A stretch of DNA of 64,000 bases from Adiantum capillus-veneris (taxonomy: Eukaryota > Streptophyta > Polypodiopsida > Polypodiales > Pteridaceae). Below, one piece after another: positions 55,481 through 64,000 of this stretch. A program made the translations under genes and the position numbers. How positions within the stretch are numbered: position 1 is the stretch's first letter; each line of letters starts with the position of its first letter. Where the stretch lies: assembly GCA_014529385.2 (NCBI GenBank), contig CM043970.1:59941523-60005522 (forward strand), written 5' to 3'. The notes under the pieces were generated by a model that was given only the letters and a program-made list of their open reading frames with translations, made no database searches and was not told where the DNA came from.

Positions 55481-56224
55481 GTAAGGTGGTTTACTAACAG
55501 GTTTACAGCCTATAGACATGTCAATGCTATGTTGCACGGATCGTGTCGGCGATAATCCTGATGGCAAATCATTAGGAAATACATCTTGAAATTCCTTTAA
55601 TAATTTTTGTAATTGACTAGCAACGTTTGCTTGTTTAGAATGTGCAATTGGTGGAACAGAGGAGAGAGAAGCATGCGGCGTTGAGGAATGTTCAACAGAC
55701 TCAATGTTAGAAAGAAAATGAGACAGTGAGTAACACAAGAAAACCTGATCTATTTCATTATCAGAAACAAGCTACATAAGCTCAACGGTACAAATCACTG
55801 GTGATGAAGGTATATCTGTTTCTCCTAACAACAACACATGTGCGCCATGGGATTCAAACATCAAGCTGTTGTGCTCATAGCTACGCTTCAGTGATGGTCC
55901 TAGGCTATGCAACCACTCCCTACCAAGAACCACATCAGCCCTTTCCATGTTCATAACCTGAAAATCCAAGCATGTGGAGTACCCTTGTACTTACAATGGA
56001 ATAGCTCGGCATTGAGTATCCCAGATTTCAGTATCATGTCCATTCATCATTGCTACCTTATAGTGGTGCGTACTCGGAGTTTGAGGCAATTTGAGTTTTT
56101 TCACCAATCCGAAATTGATGAAATTGTGAGTAGCACCGTCATCTACCAAGATGCACACCTTGTGCCCTTGCAGATATCCGTGCATACGTACTAACTCATG
56201 TGGTACAAAGGTTGGTTTCCACAT
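55442..56224 (-). pseudogene. E4 protease and linker
   Basis: The active site reads CILVDDGATHNFINFGLV: Asp-Asp-Gly instead of Asp-Ser/Thr-Gly. Second half ADVVLGREWLHSLGP is the usual ILG-W-L motif. Stops near 55990 and 55770. The linker contains LLKEFQDVFPNDLPSGLSPT leading to RT. Confidence 0.82.
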
Positions 56225-56239
56225 GGAAGATGTGAGACA

Positions 56240-57340
56240 TCATTCATGCACCACCTCAGTGTGTGTTAGTTCCACTGTAGAGAATCGTGAGGAAGATTCA
56301 AGAGGCAGCAGTTGCACCATGTGCATTGCTTTCTCCTTGCCCTGAGTAGCAGATTTCCCCTTGGGACAATCCTTTTTGCCATGGCCTCTTCCTAAACATT
56401 GAAAACATAATTTTTCTTTCTTGGGTTTATCAAAGTCCTCAGGAGAGAGAGGATTCCTGGACCCCTTGGGTTTTTTAGATGCATCCAAATTGGCAACTAT
56501 AGATTCTGTTTTATTATGCCCATACTGAGTGCGTGTATTACCATGTGTATTAGCAGGCATGTGACTATTATGTGTTTTCTTTTCATCTGGATCATCATGA
56601 ATATGTGCTTTCACTATGGCTTCCTCAAGTGTTTTAGGGTCTTGGGTCTTGACATACTTCTTAAGCTCGGGTGTCAGACCTCGTATGGACCCTCGTACTT
56701 GTTGAAAAGTATCTAAGCCTTCCAAATTGAGGATAACATCCCGATAGTGAGAGATATATTCAAGTAGTGATGGGTATTGGCGCATGGAACATGTGTCCCA
56801 AGCCGTCCAATTCCAATCGGCCTCGTTTGTAGGAAAAATTTCTTTGCTAAAGGGTTGCTTGGGTTAAGCTCGTAAGGGCTTTGACTGCGTCCGGAGTATG
56901 CCATAAAGCGTGAATTCCATCCCACTTGCTGAGAAAGATATTCGCTGCATCCTTATTGCGGTCTCGGTCTTCTCCCTTAAAAATCGGTGGTTTGGTGTTT
57001 TTCAACAATTCATCCACCTTTTTGTAGTGAGAGTATGCAACGTATCAGCATTTGGGCCTTGCCCTAGATTAGAAGTGCCTTGCCCTTGTGTAGCAACATG
57101 CTCATGCATGTGCGTGTCAGCAGGACTCTTGGACTGCTGTCGCATTAATTGAGTTACTAATGTGGATAGTTTAGTAACATTTTCATTTAAAGCTTTAAAA
57201 TTTTCATCCATGACTGTCATGCGTGTCTGAAGTGCACGAAATTCTTGAATATCGAGCAATTCGTAAGTATCATCACTTGCCGTAGCATCGCAGGATCAGG
57301 CATGCTCAAAATCAAATGTCATATTGATATCCGAAGCCAT
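56240..57340 (-). pseudogene. E4 gag
   Basis: ATG at 57338-57340 (MASDINMTFDFEHA then a TGA), a heptad-like stretch MTVMDENFKALNENVTKLST (coiled coil), an interrupted capsid region, then SLLEYISHYRDVILNLEGLD, GLTPELKKYVKTQDPKTLEE and a knuckle CFQCLGRGHGKKDC (CX2CX4HX4C). Frames change near 56790 and 57000. Confidence 0.82.
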
Positions 57341-57465
57341 GGCGAAACAGTGCGGTGCAAGGAGTAGTAAAAAAAAAAACCTGATATTGAGAGCACTCGC
57401 AAAGTGTAATTAGCCTTGCTAATTCTGTCAAAATCGATAGTATCCTGGTGGAGAGTGATTCGAAT

Positions 57466-57902
57466 TGTCTGCCATATATTTAATTCAACAAGTTTTGAAC
57501 TCCGTCAAAGTGGTGTTCTGGACATCTCTGAGTTTTTGCGTAATACGTAGAAAGTTTGGCTCGAAATTGTATGTGCCCGGACCGCACATAGCTGCACATG
57601 ACCACATTAAATCACATCGGGAATGTCCGGCATGTCTTCGTGTACCTTCATGTGGGAATAAGCCTTTCGAAGGAGGGGATCTCAAGAGGCATAATCAGGA
57701 AGGGTTACGGGGATATGAAAGGGTGCTCATTATTTCTACATAAGGAAGGGTTTCCTTTGTACGCTGTATCAGGCTTTCTCATAATCAAAGGCTATGGAAT
57801 CTGATGTATTCTTATTCTCTCTCTCTCTAATGTTGTGTTGTGCTTCTCTCTCGCTGCATTTCTATGAGCACAGTCTCGTAATAGGCAGCCATGTCTATTA
57901 CA
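57466..57902 (-). repeat. E4 probable 5' LTR
   Basis: Minus strand from 57902: TGTAATAGACATGG, ending ATATGGCAGACA at 57466. TG...CA ends, correct position upstream of gag, and a CT-rich block, but no second copy to compare with, and the primer site (ATTCGAATCACTC) is not one I recognise. Confidence 0.45.
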
Positions 57903-58398
57903 AAAATTTGTGCCGGGCTCGTCGATGCTCTGCCACACCTTCCGGCCTTGCCGAATCTGCACGTGGAGTAGGGGGTGGGGTACCCCACTGTGGGTACCGC
58001 CCCTTATGTTTTAACTTTTGTGTATGGCCACTAACCCCTAAGGGGGTTGGGCGCCCTCAAGTAGGAAAAAGAATGCCACAGTCTGCTATGGCCGCTTCAA
58101 AGCAGCGCGTAGAAGGTCTCCCCCGCCATGGAGCTCACTGTGTTGAGGTAGGGGTTCCGGCCCAGTGACATGAAGTCCCACCCTGCCCGGCGCATAGTCA
58201 TAGAGCCCACAAACGGCACATTTTGGTGCAAGTCCATCTCGGCGGCTCCTCTATGCAAGGGGGTTTCCCACGGCGTGCTTGCCTTGTCGTCCTCCTCACA
58301 GGAGGGATGCTCCACGTCCCCTTGACCCCAACATGCACAAAAGCATGCACAATGGCTCCCCTCCTCCACGGCTGTGCCTTTCACAAAAAAGGAACCTT

Positions 58399-58411
58399 GC
58401 TCTTGATACCA
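58399..58411 (-). other. C3 primer-binding site
   Basis: TGGTATCAAGAGC, a Met-tRNA-type site with one extra base, one base after the LTR. Confidence 0.75.
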
Positions 58412-58412
58412 A

Positions 58413-58549
58413 TGTACGACAAGGGGACCACCACCCAACCACCCACTATATAGCATAGCCCCTGGCCCTTTACCCTAGTTAAACTCCCTTTCCACACTAC
58501 CTAGCCCAGCCCTGCCCTTGTCTAGTCTGACCTTGCCGGTGTCCTAACA
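58413..58549 (-). repeat. C3 LTR (137 bp)
   Basis: TGTTAGGACACCGGC ... CCTTGTCGTACA on the minus strand; TG...CA ends and a TATA-like GCTATATAGTGG in the middle. Very short, as in TRIM-type elements. Confidence 0.65.
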
Positions 58550-58968
58550 AAGGAGAAGCTCAAGGACTCCATAGCCACACATCTCAAGAGCTCTCACCAA
58601 AGAGTGCTCTCAACAAATGAGCTTGAGAACCCTAATTTCTTTTACACATTGCCTTATGTGCCTAAGGTAAAAATATGCACTGTCCGGGCACCCAAGGCCT
58701 TAAGAACTCCACCATTTACTGAATCTGCAACCTAGGCACAATAACTGACCTATTCTTTACAACTTGGAACTCCCATTGAGCCCGTAACACATTAAAATAT
58801 TACAATGGCTTGAAATAAATTGGGAATTTACAATACGTGACCATTTTGGAAAAATGTGGAAAATGTGTAACTCGGATCTTTACTGCTTCTTCGTATTCAT
58901 CCTTGATGTTCATTCGTCTGTCTTCGATTTTTAGCAGCTTTTGTTAACTGGCATCGACTCAGTTAACA
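58550..58968 (-). repeat. E5 3' LTR, cut by C3
   Basis: Minus strand from 58968: TGTTAACTGAGTCGATGCC, matching 49275-49700 in inverted orientation until CTTGAGCTTCTCCTT, where C3 begins. Confidence 0.88.
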
Positions 58969-58980
58969 TTCCCCCCTTCC
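58969..58980 (-). other. E5 polypurine tract
   Basis: Minus strand GGAAGGGGGGAA directly before the 3' LTR. Confidence 0.85.
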
Positions 58981-59357
58981 GATTTTAGTGCATGTTTCCT
59001 CGGGCACTGTTGAAAAGTGTCCGTGGAGGTTGTGGAAGGTTCTTGATTGGTTGTTGATGGGGTCATTGTCTTCTTTTGTTGTTGGATTTGTTGGCGAGGT
59101 TCAGTTTGCTGCAACATCTTAATGAAAAGTATGTACAAGGGAAGTAGAATGATGAAGTTCTAAATTAGGGTCTAATACCTGGATGACCAAAGGGAAAAAA
59201 CCCAGCGGGAAAAATGTGCCTTTGGGATACGCGCATTATTTGGGTACTTATTAGCATGGAAATTAATAAGATACTGAAGGGATTATTCAGGAATAGATAT
59301 GGAATTAACAAATGTGATATCTGTGGAAGTGTACTGGGCCGATGCCAATTTGCCAAG
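58981..59357. other. E5 3' UTR, no gene
   Basis: Non-coding, ordinary composition; nothing recognised. Confidence 0.5.
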
Positions 59358-59874
59358 GTCAGCACCAAGCGATGGGGAGCGTTGGGCAGTCACCAAGTCT
59401 CCTATTTGCTTGGTGCTGACTCCACTGTCACATGTAATGATTTTAACCCCAAGGTTAGTACCAAGCGATAGGGAATGTTGGGTAGTCCCCGAGCGTCCTA
59501 TTCGCCCTATATTGACTCAACTATTGTATGTAATGACTTCAAGAGCAAGGTCAACACCAATCAATAGGGAACGTTGGGCGGTCCCCAAGGTTCCTATTTT
59601 CCTAGTAGTGACTCAACTGTATTTTGGTAATCACATCACCATGGTCTTCATTGTCGGTTACACCAAGGTCAGCACCAAGCGATAGGGAGCGTTGGGAAAT
59701 CCCCAAGCTTCCTATTTGCTCAGTATTGACTTTACCGAATTTTGTCTTTCCGTTGTCGCTTATCATGCCCCAAGGTCTTGACCGTCACTTGTTATGGTTT
59801 TTAACAACAAGGTCAACACCAAGCGATAGGGAACGTTGGACAGTTCCCAAGCATCCTATTTGCTCACTAGTGAC
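59358..59874. repeat. Array of five 63-nt hairpins
   Basis: Copies at 59358-59420, 59454-59516, 59550-59612, 59668-59730 and 59812-59874, each exactly 63 nt, starting GTCAGCACCAAGCGATAGG (or close) and ending with its complement CCTATTTGCT..GGTG.TGAC. Copy 1 has perfect outer arms (GTCAGCACCAAGC with GCTTGGTGCTGAC); others keep most pairs. Start-to-start distances are 96, 96, 118 and 144. Constant length with variable spacers suggests the folded unit is what is preserved or copied. The plus-strand frames (RSAPSDRERWAVPK-like repeats) are a by-product. Confidence 0.85.
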
Positions 59875-60455
59875 TCCACTACATGACTTGTTGGTTAGCA
59901 TGACATTGGTTTACATGTTGTAGTCCACTCAAGGTGCATAGGTGGAAGCAAAAAGAGTGTCTAATGCATATGCCCAATGAAGGGACATTCTATTTATGCA
60001 TCCACAGAAATGCATGGAAAACAATATGCTGCGCAAGAAAGATTTTGAGGGGTTCTTCAGAAAGATGGTGTAGCTATAAAAGCATATGACATGGCTTTGC
60101 AAGTTGGCACCCCTTTAAGAATGGTTTTTGTTGATGAGGATATGTGCTCTCATCCTACTCTGCACCGTGCATGAGTGTTGGACTCTACGAAACTCCACCA
60201 ATTGTAAGTTAATAGACTTTGACTCTTATGCTCATCTCATCCAGCATGAGCGACATGACTTTAGATATGCTCAACTCTTCCAGATTGAGCGTAAGAGTTG
60301 AGCCAGATTGAGCGTAAGTCTAATAACTATGACTCTTAGCACACATTTTAATATGACTTGAAGCTTTGGGACGAATGCTTTGCTCATTTTATTGCTCAAC
60401 AGCCCGACTCTGACTATGCCAAAGAGTGTTTTTTGCACCATGGCGACTTGACGTT
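59875..60455. other. E5 3' UTR continued, no gene
   Basis: Non-coding. Contains a small duplicated GATTGAGCGTAAG (about 60284 and 60308). Nothing else recognised. Confidence 0.45.
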
Positions 60456-61966
60456 TTACATTCTTGAGCTTACTACAAAAAAAATTTCAAGTAAAAGTAA
60501 GCTCAAATCCTCAAAAAGAGGATTACTGAAGGACCAAGTTGGCATTGAAGGTTTCTTTTTCCATACTTGGTTTATCATCTTTGAATCTGCATCGTTGGTT
60601 GGGTTGTCCTTCTTTGATTGTGAAGACTCCATTATTCGTTTGATTATCCAAGTAGGCCTGTTGATAGGAGTCTTTGATGTTGTTGAAGGCCTTTGTTGGT
60701 TGTCGGCATCTGGATTTTGACTAGGAGCATTGGAAGACTTAGGAATCAAAATCTCTTGATGACCTTGTATCTCCATTGTTGACTTTGCTTCGCTCTAGGT
60801 CTTGTTGATTTCTTGAGATTTTCATGCAGGTTTGATGTAGTTGCAGTTGTCTTGTATAGCCTGCGTAGAATCCTTGTCCAAGAGGAAGATTCTTTGAGAT
60901 CCGTCTTTTTTCTGTATCCTCTTGAGAGTTGTGGTTGACTTTAGAATCTTTTGATGTTGTTCCATTGTATACCTGCTTCTTAGGTATCCTACAACATTGT
61001 TGAGGTTGATACCTTGTGGGCCTTCTTTCTTGGGAGGGACTTGACATTACTTCATATGCTCTAACCTGCGGTTTTGGTACCCATACCTGTCTGTTACCTC
61101 TATAGTACTCTTGTTTTTTTAAGATCCATTGTGATGTTATCCATCCCATGCATTTGTGTCTCTGTGTTGATTTCCTGCTTTAATCCAAATCGGATCATCA
61201 CTTTGACTAAACTACTTGGAACAAACACTTGCTTGACTTTCCTTTGCTTTCTTGAGTACTTTGGCTGAAATATCTTTTCTTTTTTAGGTGTCTCCTTAGA
61301 GGTTTTAGTTGGTTCAACAATTGACTTGAAGTTTTGAAAGCCTGAATTGCTTGAAGAAGCGTATCCATGAGGGTTCTTTGATGTAGAGGCATCTGATTTC
61401 ACTCCGTTTGTGCTAATCAGTGGAAGGTCCACTTTAGCTTTACCTTTGTCTGCAAGATTTGTCTTTGATTCTTGTGACTTCTGCAACTCTGAATCTAGCA
61501 TTAACGGTACCTGTAAATGTTGTTGGCTACCTCTTGGAAAAGAGAGTATTAGCATTGTATCTTCTTTGTAGGCCTTGTGTTGGTCTAACCACTGATGTCC
61601 AAGGATGACATCTGCAAGCATTTCTTTTGAAGGCTTCACCTGAAACTTTACCTACTCTTCATGATTTTGGATGCTAAGGGTAGCAACCATCTCTTTTTGA
61701 CCTATATGCATACCTAGCATTGTTTTGCTACCATGTTTGCATGGAGTAATCTCTAGAATGCTCTGGATGTGCTCTGCAATCATATTGAAATTTGCTTCTT
61801 TATATAGTAGAGCACTACATCTGACACTTGCTCCTTTTGTACTGCTAAGGACTATAGCTATTCTCCTTGGAGGTTCTATTGAAGATCTTTGTCCTACCTT
61901 TGTCATGATCTCATCTTGATCTAGATGTGTCTCTATGGAGGGTGACTTGAGAAGTGATGCATCAGG
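60456..61966 (-). pseudogene. E5 protease-like domain (active site lost) plus Trp/Lys-rich tail
   Basis: The frame 61652-61966 (SIETHLDQDEIMTKVGQRSS) holds the protease fold: the position of LLDTGA reads SALLYKEANFNMI, so the catalytic Asp-Thr-Gly is Tyr-Lys-Glu. A stop lies at 61649-61651, then in the same frame the partner motif ADVILGHQWLDQHKAYKEDT. A Ser/Lys-rich spacer follows, then Trp motifs QWILKKQ, RQVWVPK, PTWIIKR and QVWKKK spread over 60456-61149 with two frame changes. Layout parallels E1 2969-3976. The enzyme would be dead; the Trp/Lys motifs are kept better. Confidence 0.6.
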
Positions 61967-62531
61967 TTCAAGGTCAACAGAAGATGTGAATCAGGTTTGC
62001 ATGAAAGTCTCAAAATGCTGGCAGGAAGCAACAAAAGGCATGACTTGCGATGCTAAGAAAACCGCCTTTCAATGTCTTCTAGGACTGCCAGCTTTTAGAC
62101 GTTTGCATCATGCATCTGAGAAGTCAATACTATCCAATATTCGAGGCACAATTACTAAAGTCAAAGCATCCATGTCTGAAGAGGAGCTGAAGATTAAAAG
62201 AGTTGTTTGCATGATGTTGGTGAATAGTGAAGGAGATCCATCAAGGTCTATTAGCAACTCCAAGATGGCCAGATTTAGTGGATTGCATTGGCGAAACTTT
62301 GCAGCAGCCAATTCAAGGTTAAAACAGGCTGAGGTTGGCGCATTTCCTTTGCGATTATGTAGTCATCAAGTACCTCAAAGTTCCACCATCACACAAGCGA
62401 CAAAAGACCTTGTTTTTTCCTTTTGGCAGACAGAGACAAGAGTGTCTCCAAACTAAAAAGATGTGTGTTGAAAACGATTGGGCAAAAAATCTTACATAAA
62501 GCATCCAATACATTTGCTTGATGATTCACAG
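61935..62531 (+). pseudogene. transposase-like gene, exon 1
   Basis: One frame of 199 codons: CWQEATKGMTCDAKKTAFQC, LLGLPAFRRLHH, FSGLHWRNFAAANSRLKQAE, DLVFSFWQTETRVSPN, then TAA (62454-62456), KDVC, TGA (62469-62471), KRLGKKSYIKHPIHLLDDSQ to a consensus donor CAG/GTATG at 62531/62532. Both stops fall within 18 bases; TGA is one transition from CGA. The real start is uncertain: the first about 18 codons overlap the E5 edge. From memory the layout resembles a repetitive, uncharacterised transposase-like family in plants; no direct evidence of DNA cutting is visible here. Joined to the exon at 63392 in phase 0. Confidence 0.65.
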
Positions 62532-63391
62532 GTATGCTCCTAAATTTTCATAGGTATGAACTTTGGATGTAGAGAAAAGTCATAGAGTTACTTTCAAAGG
62601 TAGTCATGGAAGTACCATGATAGTATAAAATTCTCTTTAGGTACTCTGGATCTTTGAAAGAGTCTAGAATACCTTGCAAAGGTAGTCTTGAAAGTACCAT
62701 GCGAGTCTAAATGGGTCCTCTAGGTACTTTGGAGGTAGAAAAAGTTCATAGAGTTCCTTTCAAAGGTAGTCATGGAAGTACCATGACAGTAAAGAGGCTC
62801 TTTAGGTACTCTGGACCTTTGAAATAGTCTAGAATACCTCACAAAGGTAGTCTTGAAAGTACCATAGAGTTATTTTCAAAGGTAGTTATTTACCATGAGA
62901 TTGAAGAGGTTCTCTAGGAAATTTGGAGGCAGAGAAAAGTCACATAGTTCCTTTCAAAGGTAGTCATGGAAGTACCATGATAGTATAAAGGCTCTTTAGG
63001 TACTCTCGATCTTTGAAAGAGTCTAGAATACCTCACAAAGGTAGTCTTGAACGTACCATGTGAGTTTACATGGGTTCTCTAGGTACTTTGGAGGTAGAAA
63101 AAGTTCATAGAGTTCCTTTCAAAGGTAGTCATGGAAGTACCATGACAGTAAAGAGGATCTTTAGGTACTCTGGATCTCTAAAAGAGTCTAAAATACCTCA
63201 CAACGGTATTCTTGAAAGTACCATAAATTTCATTTCAAAGGTAGTCATGGAAGTACCATGATAGTAAAGTGGTGCTCTAGGTACTTTGGAGGTAGAAAAA
63301 ATCATTGAATACCTCACAGAGCTTTTACTTTGATGGTTTTTACTTTGAAAAAATTCTAAGCCTCTGATGGGTTTTATTTTTTCTTGCACAG
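62532..63391 (+). other. intron (860 nt) of the transposase-like gene
   Basis: Donor CAG/GTATGC and acceptor TTTTTTCTTGCACAG/GG with a good pyrimidine tract. The exons join in phase 0 (DDSQ/GELYMRF). Nearly all of it is a tandem repeat. Confidence 0.75.
62590..63265 (+). repeat. intronic minisatellite, about 82-bp units
   Basis: AAAGGTAGTC-A/T-TG-G/A-AAGTACCATG recurs at about 62595, 62677, 62761, 62843, 62955, 63037, 63120, 63201 and 63235. Units alternate in two types, so the higher period is about 165. The A-type contains TCATGGAAGTACCATGA, a small perfect hairpin (arms TCATGG/CCATGA). Interspersed GGTACTCTGGATCT and GGTACTTTGGAGG blocks. Confidence 0.88.
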
Positions 63392-64000
63392 GGTGAGCTT
63401 TACATGAGGTTCCAAATGCAATATCCACACATCAAGATCTCACTCAGATGTTTTGAGGGATTGAAACCTTGGTTTGTTTGTAAGTTGAAGGACCGTTACA
63501 CGTGTTGCTATATTGCTCATATTCAGATGATATATCTCAAGGAAGCATTCAACCACATGAGACACAGTAAGACGGGCATGCACGGCGATGGGTGTGGTTG
63601 CATGTGTGCTATATGCTTGCCAAAAGAGGCTCCAAGTAAGTGTGAAGCTGCCACGTACACATACACCAGTGTAAGCACATTGACTGAAATTGTGTTATGT
63701 GAAAAACCAATGGACTCCGCATTTCATAAGTTGACTTGCTTGAAGGGAGAATGTCCTCAATGTGGGTCAAAGAGATTATTGCTTTGTCCAAACGAAACAC
63801 TTGAAAGTGCAGCCCAAATTTATGTTAAGGTGTTTGAAGATGTTGCCTCAACCCATTCTCAAGGCAAGAAGCGCAAGGATCTTCTGGTGAAGGAAATGGG
63901 ATGCAAGGATTTCACAACTTTTCTTCAAAAGCATCTGACCACTTACATCCGACACAATTTTATTGCCCGGTGGCAATCTCAGCAGTTCAAAGATTGCATT
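63392..64000 (+). CDS. transposase-like gene, exon 2 (open at window edge)
   Basis: 203 codons without a stop, running off the right edge. Contains KISLRCFEGLKPWFVCKLKD, RYTCCYIAHIQMI, a Cys cluster GCGCMCAICLP, then TCLKGECPQCGSKRLLLCPN, and FLQKHLTTYIRHNFIARWQS. The spaced CxC, CxxC and His residues suggest a zinc-binding region. Codon use looks protein-coding and continuous with exon 1, unlike its retroelement neighbours. The catalytic part, if any, is outside the window. Family identity is from memory and uncertain. Confidence 0.7.

Larger units (their letters stand above)
52966..57902 (-). mobile_element. E4: Ty3/gypsy element, 3' end missing
   Basis: Minus-strand order: likely 5' LTR 57466-57902, gag from ATG 57338-57340, protease, RT, RNase H, integrase ending at HPVFHF near 52975, where it meets A-rich DNA. 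The expected chromodomain/3' UTR/3' LTR are absent. RT and protease types (DxG-ATHNF, FLDD) place it with chromovirus-like gypsy elements. Many stops. Confidence 0.85.
57903..58549 (-). mobile_element. C3: GC-rich short-LTR retroelement fragment
   Basis: Minus strand: LTR 58413-58549, Met-tRNA-like primer site 58399-58411, then about 500 bp of GC-rich interior (to 57903) which is cut by E4. The interior has one frame (about 58097-58400, HQNVPFVGSMTMRRAGWDFM) of unknown meaning. The base composition (near 58% GC) is far from its neighbours. It interrupts the E5 LTR. Confidence 0.65.
58969..61966 (-). mobile_element. E5: 3' portion of an E1-related gypsy element
   Basis: Read right to left: protease-like and Trp/Lys-rich frames (60456-61966), a non-coding 3' region holding a hairpin array (59358-59874), polypurine tract and 3' LTR. 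RT and integrase are missing; the element is replaced at about 61935-61966 by the transposase-like gene on the plus strand. The module order and related primer site of its family tie it to E1. Confidence 0.65.

Noticed and set aside
57442-57466. tRNA-like 3' end (GATTCGAATTGTCTGCCA) near the E4 LTR
   Set aside because: No cloverleaf can be formed upstream; the T-stem strands do not pair. At most it reflects a primer-site remnant.
58097-58456. 119-codon frame as a real gene
   Set aside because: It starts inside the C3 LTR and crosses the primer site, so the call as one gene is not credible; only the interior is noted.
58413-58549. C3 as a retrozyme (short-LTR element with hammerhead ribozymes)
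   Set aside because: No CUGANGA...GAAA hammerhead core is visible in the LTR on either strand.
59299-59923. Repeat protein with five RSTPSDRERWAVPK-like units on the plus strand
   Set aside because: The peptide repeats are simply the translation of the 63-nt hairpin array and its spacers; the frames break at each spacer-length change and lie in an E5 3' UTR.
62590-63265. Regularly spaced repeats that could suggest a CRISPR array
   Set aside because: Units are about 82 bp, diverged, alternate in two types, lie inside an intron of a eukaryotic gene and the spacers are themselves related.

Overview
This is a stretch of eukaryotic nuclear DNA from a land plant with a large, repeat-filled genome. 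The signs are Ty3/gypsy and Ty1/copia LTR retrotransposons in both orientations, plant-type primer-binding sites (initiator-Met tRNA and an Asp-tRNA-like site), a chromodomain retrotransposon, GT-AG splice signals and AT-rich intergenic DNA. Fern, lycophyte, bryophyte or gymnosperm are all possible; I cannot fix the species from sequence alone. I see no single-copy housekeeping gene. Almost everything is mobile DNA, most of it decayed by stop codons and frameshifts.

Region 1 (1-33071) is one nested stack. The host is E1, a minus-strand Ty3/gypsy element whose 5' LTR is 32151-33071 and whose 3' end lies beyond the left edge. Into its 5' leader jumped E2 (21614-30560, plus strand, matching LTRs, target duplication ATGTC). 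Into its gag jumped copia element C1 (16090-21156, duplication TATTG/TACTG) and a 5.4-kb inverted-repeat DNA transposon T1 (10376-15767, TA duplication). Taking C1, T1 and one copy of each duplication away makes the E1 gag frame run on without a break across both junctions. E1 itself contributes about 13.65 kb in the window. It is odd in four ways: no protease motif between gag and RT, a retropepsin-like domain after the integrase instead, a doubled integrase zinc domain, and two AT-rich arrays of a 20-bp palindrome spaced about 285 bp apart that sit where introns could be.

Region 2 (33072-49274): E1 interrupts the gag of E3, a plus-strand chromovirus (33072-37558 plus 3' LTR). Next comes low-content AT-rich DNA with small minus-strand coding scraps and one TATA box. 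Then a minus-strand copia copy C2 (42225-45891), cut by the LTR of a second chromovirus copy E3b (LTR 45892-47479, gag to 48737), which is joined head-on to an inverted LTR and 3' UTR of the same family (48737-49274).

Region 3 (49275-58968): an E5-family LTR (49275-50195) with primer site and long leader, a minus-strand gypsy element E4 (52966-57902), a GC-rich short-LTR element C3, and an E5-family 3' LTR (58550-58968) with a clean polypurine tract.

Region 4 (58969-64000): the 3' part of E5 on the minus strand. It carries a five-copy array of exactly 63-nt hairpins and a second copy of the protease-like plus Trp/Lys-rich module, here with the catalytic triad lost. Beyond it a plus-strand, intron-containing, transposase-like gene starts at about 61935, has an 860-nt intron made of minisatellite repeats, and runs open off the right edge.
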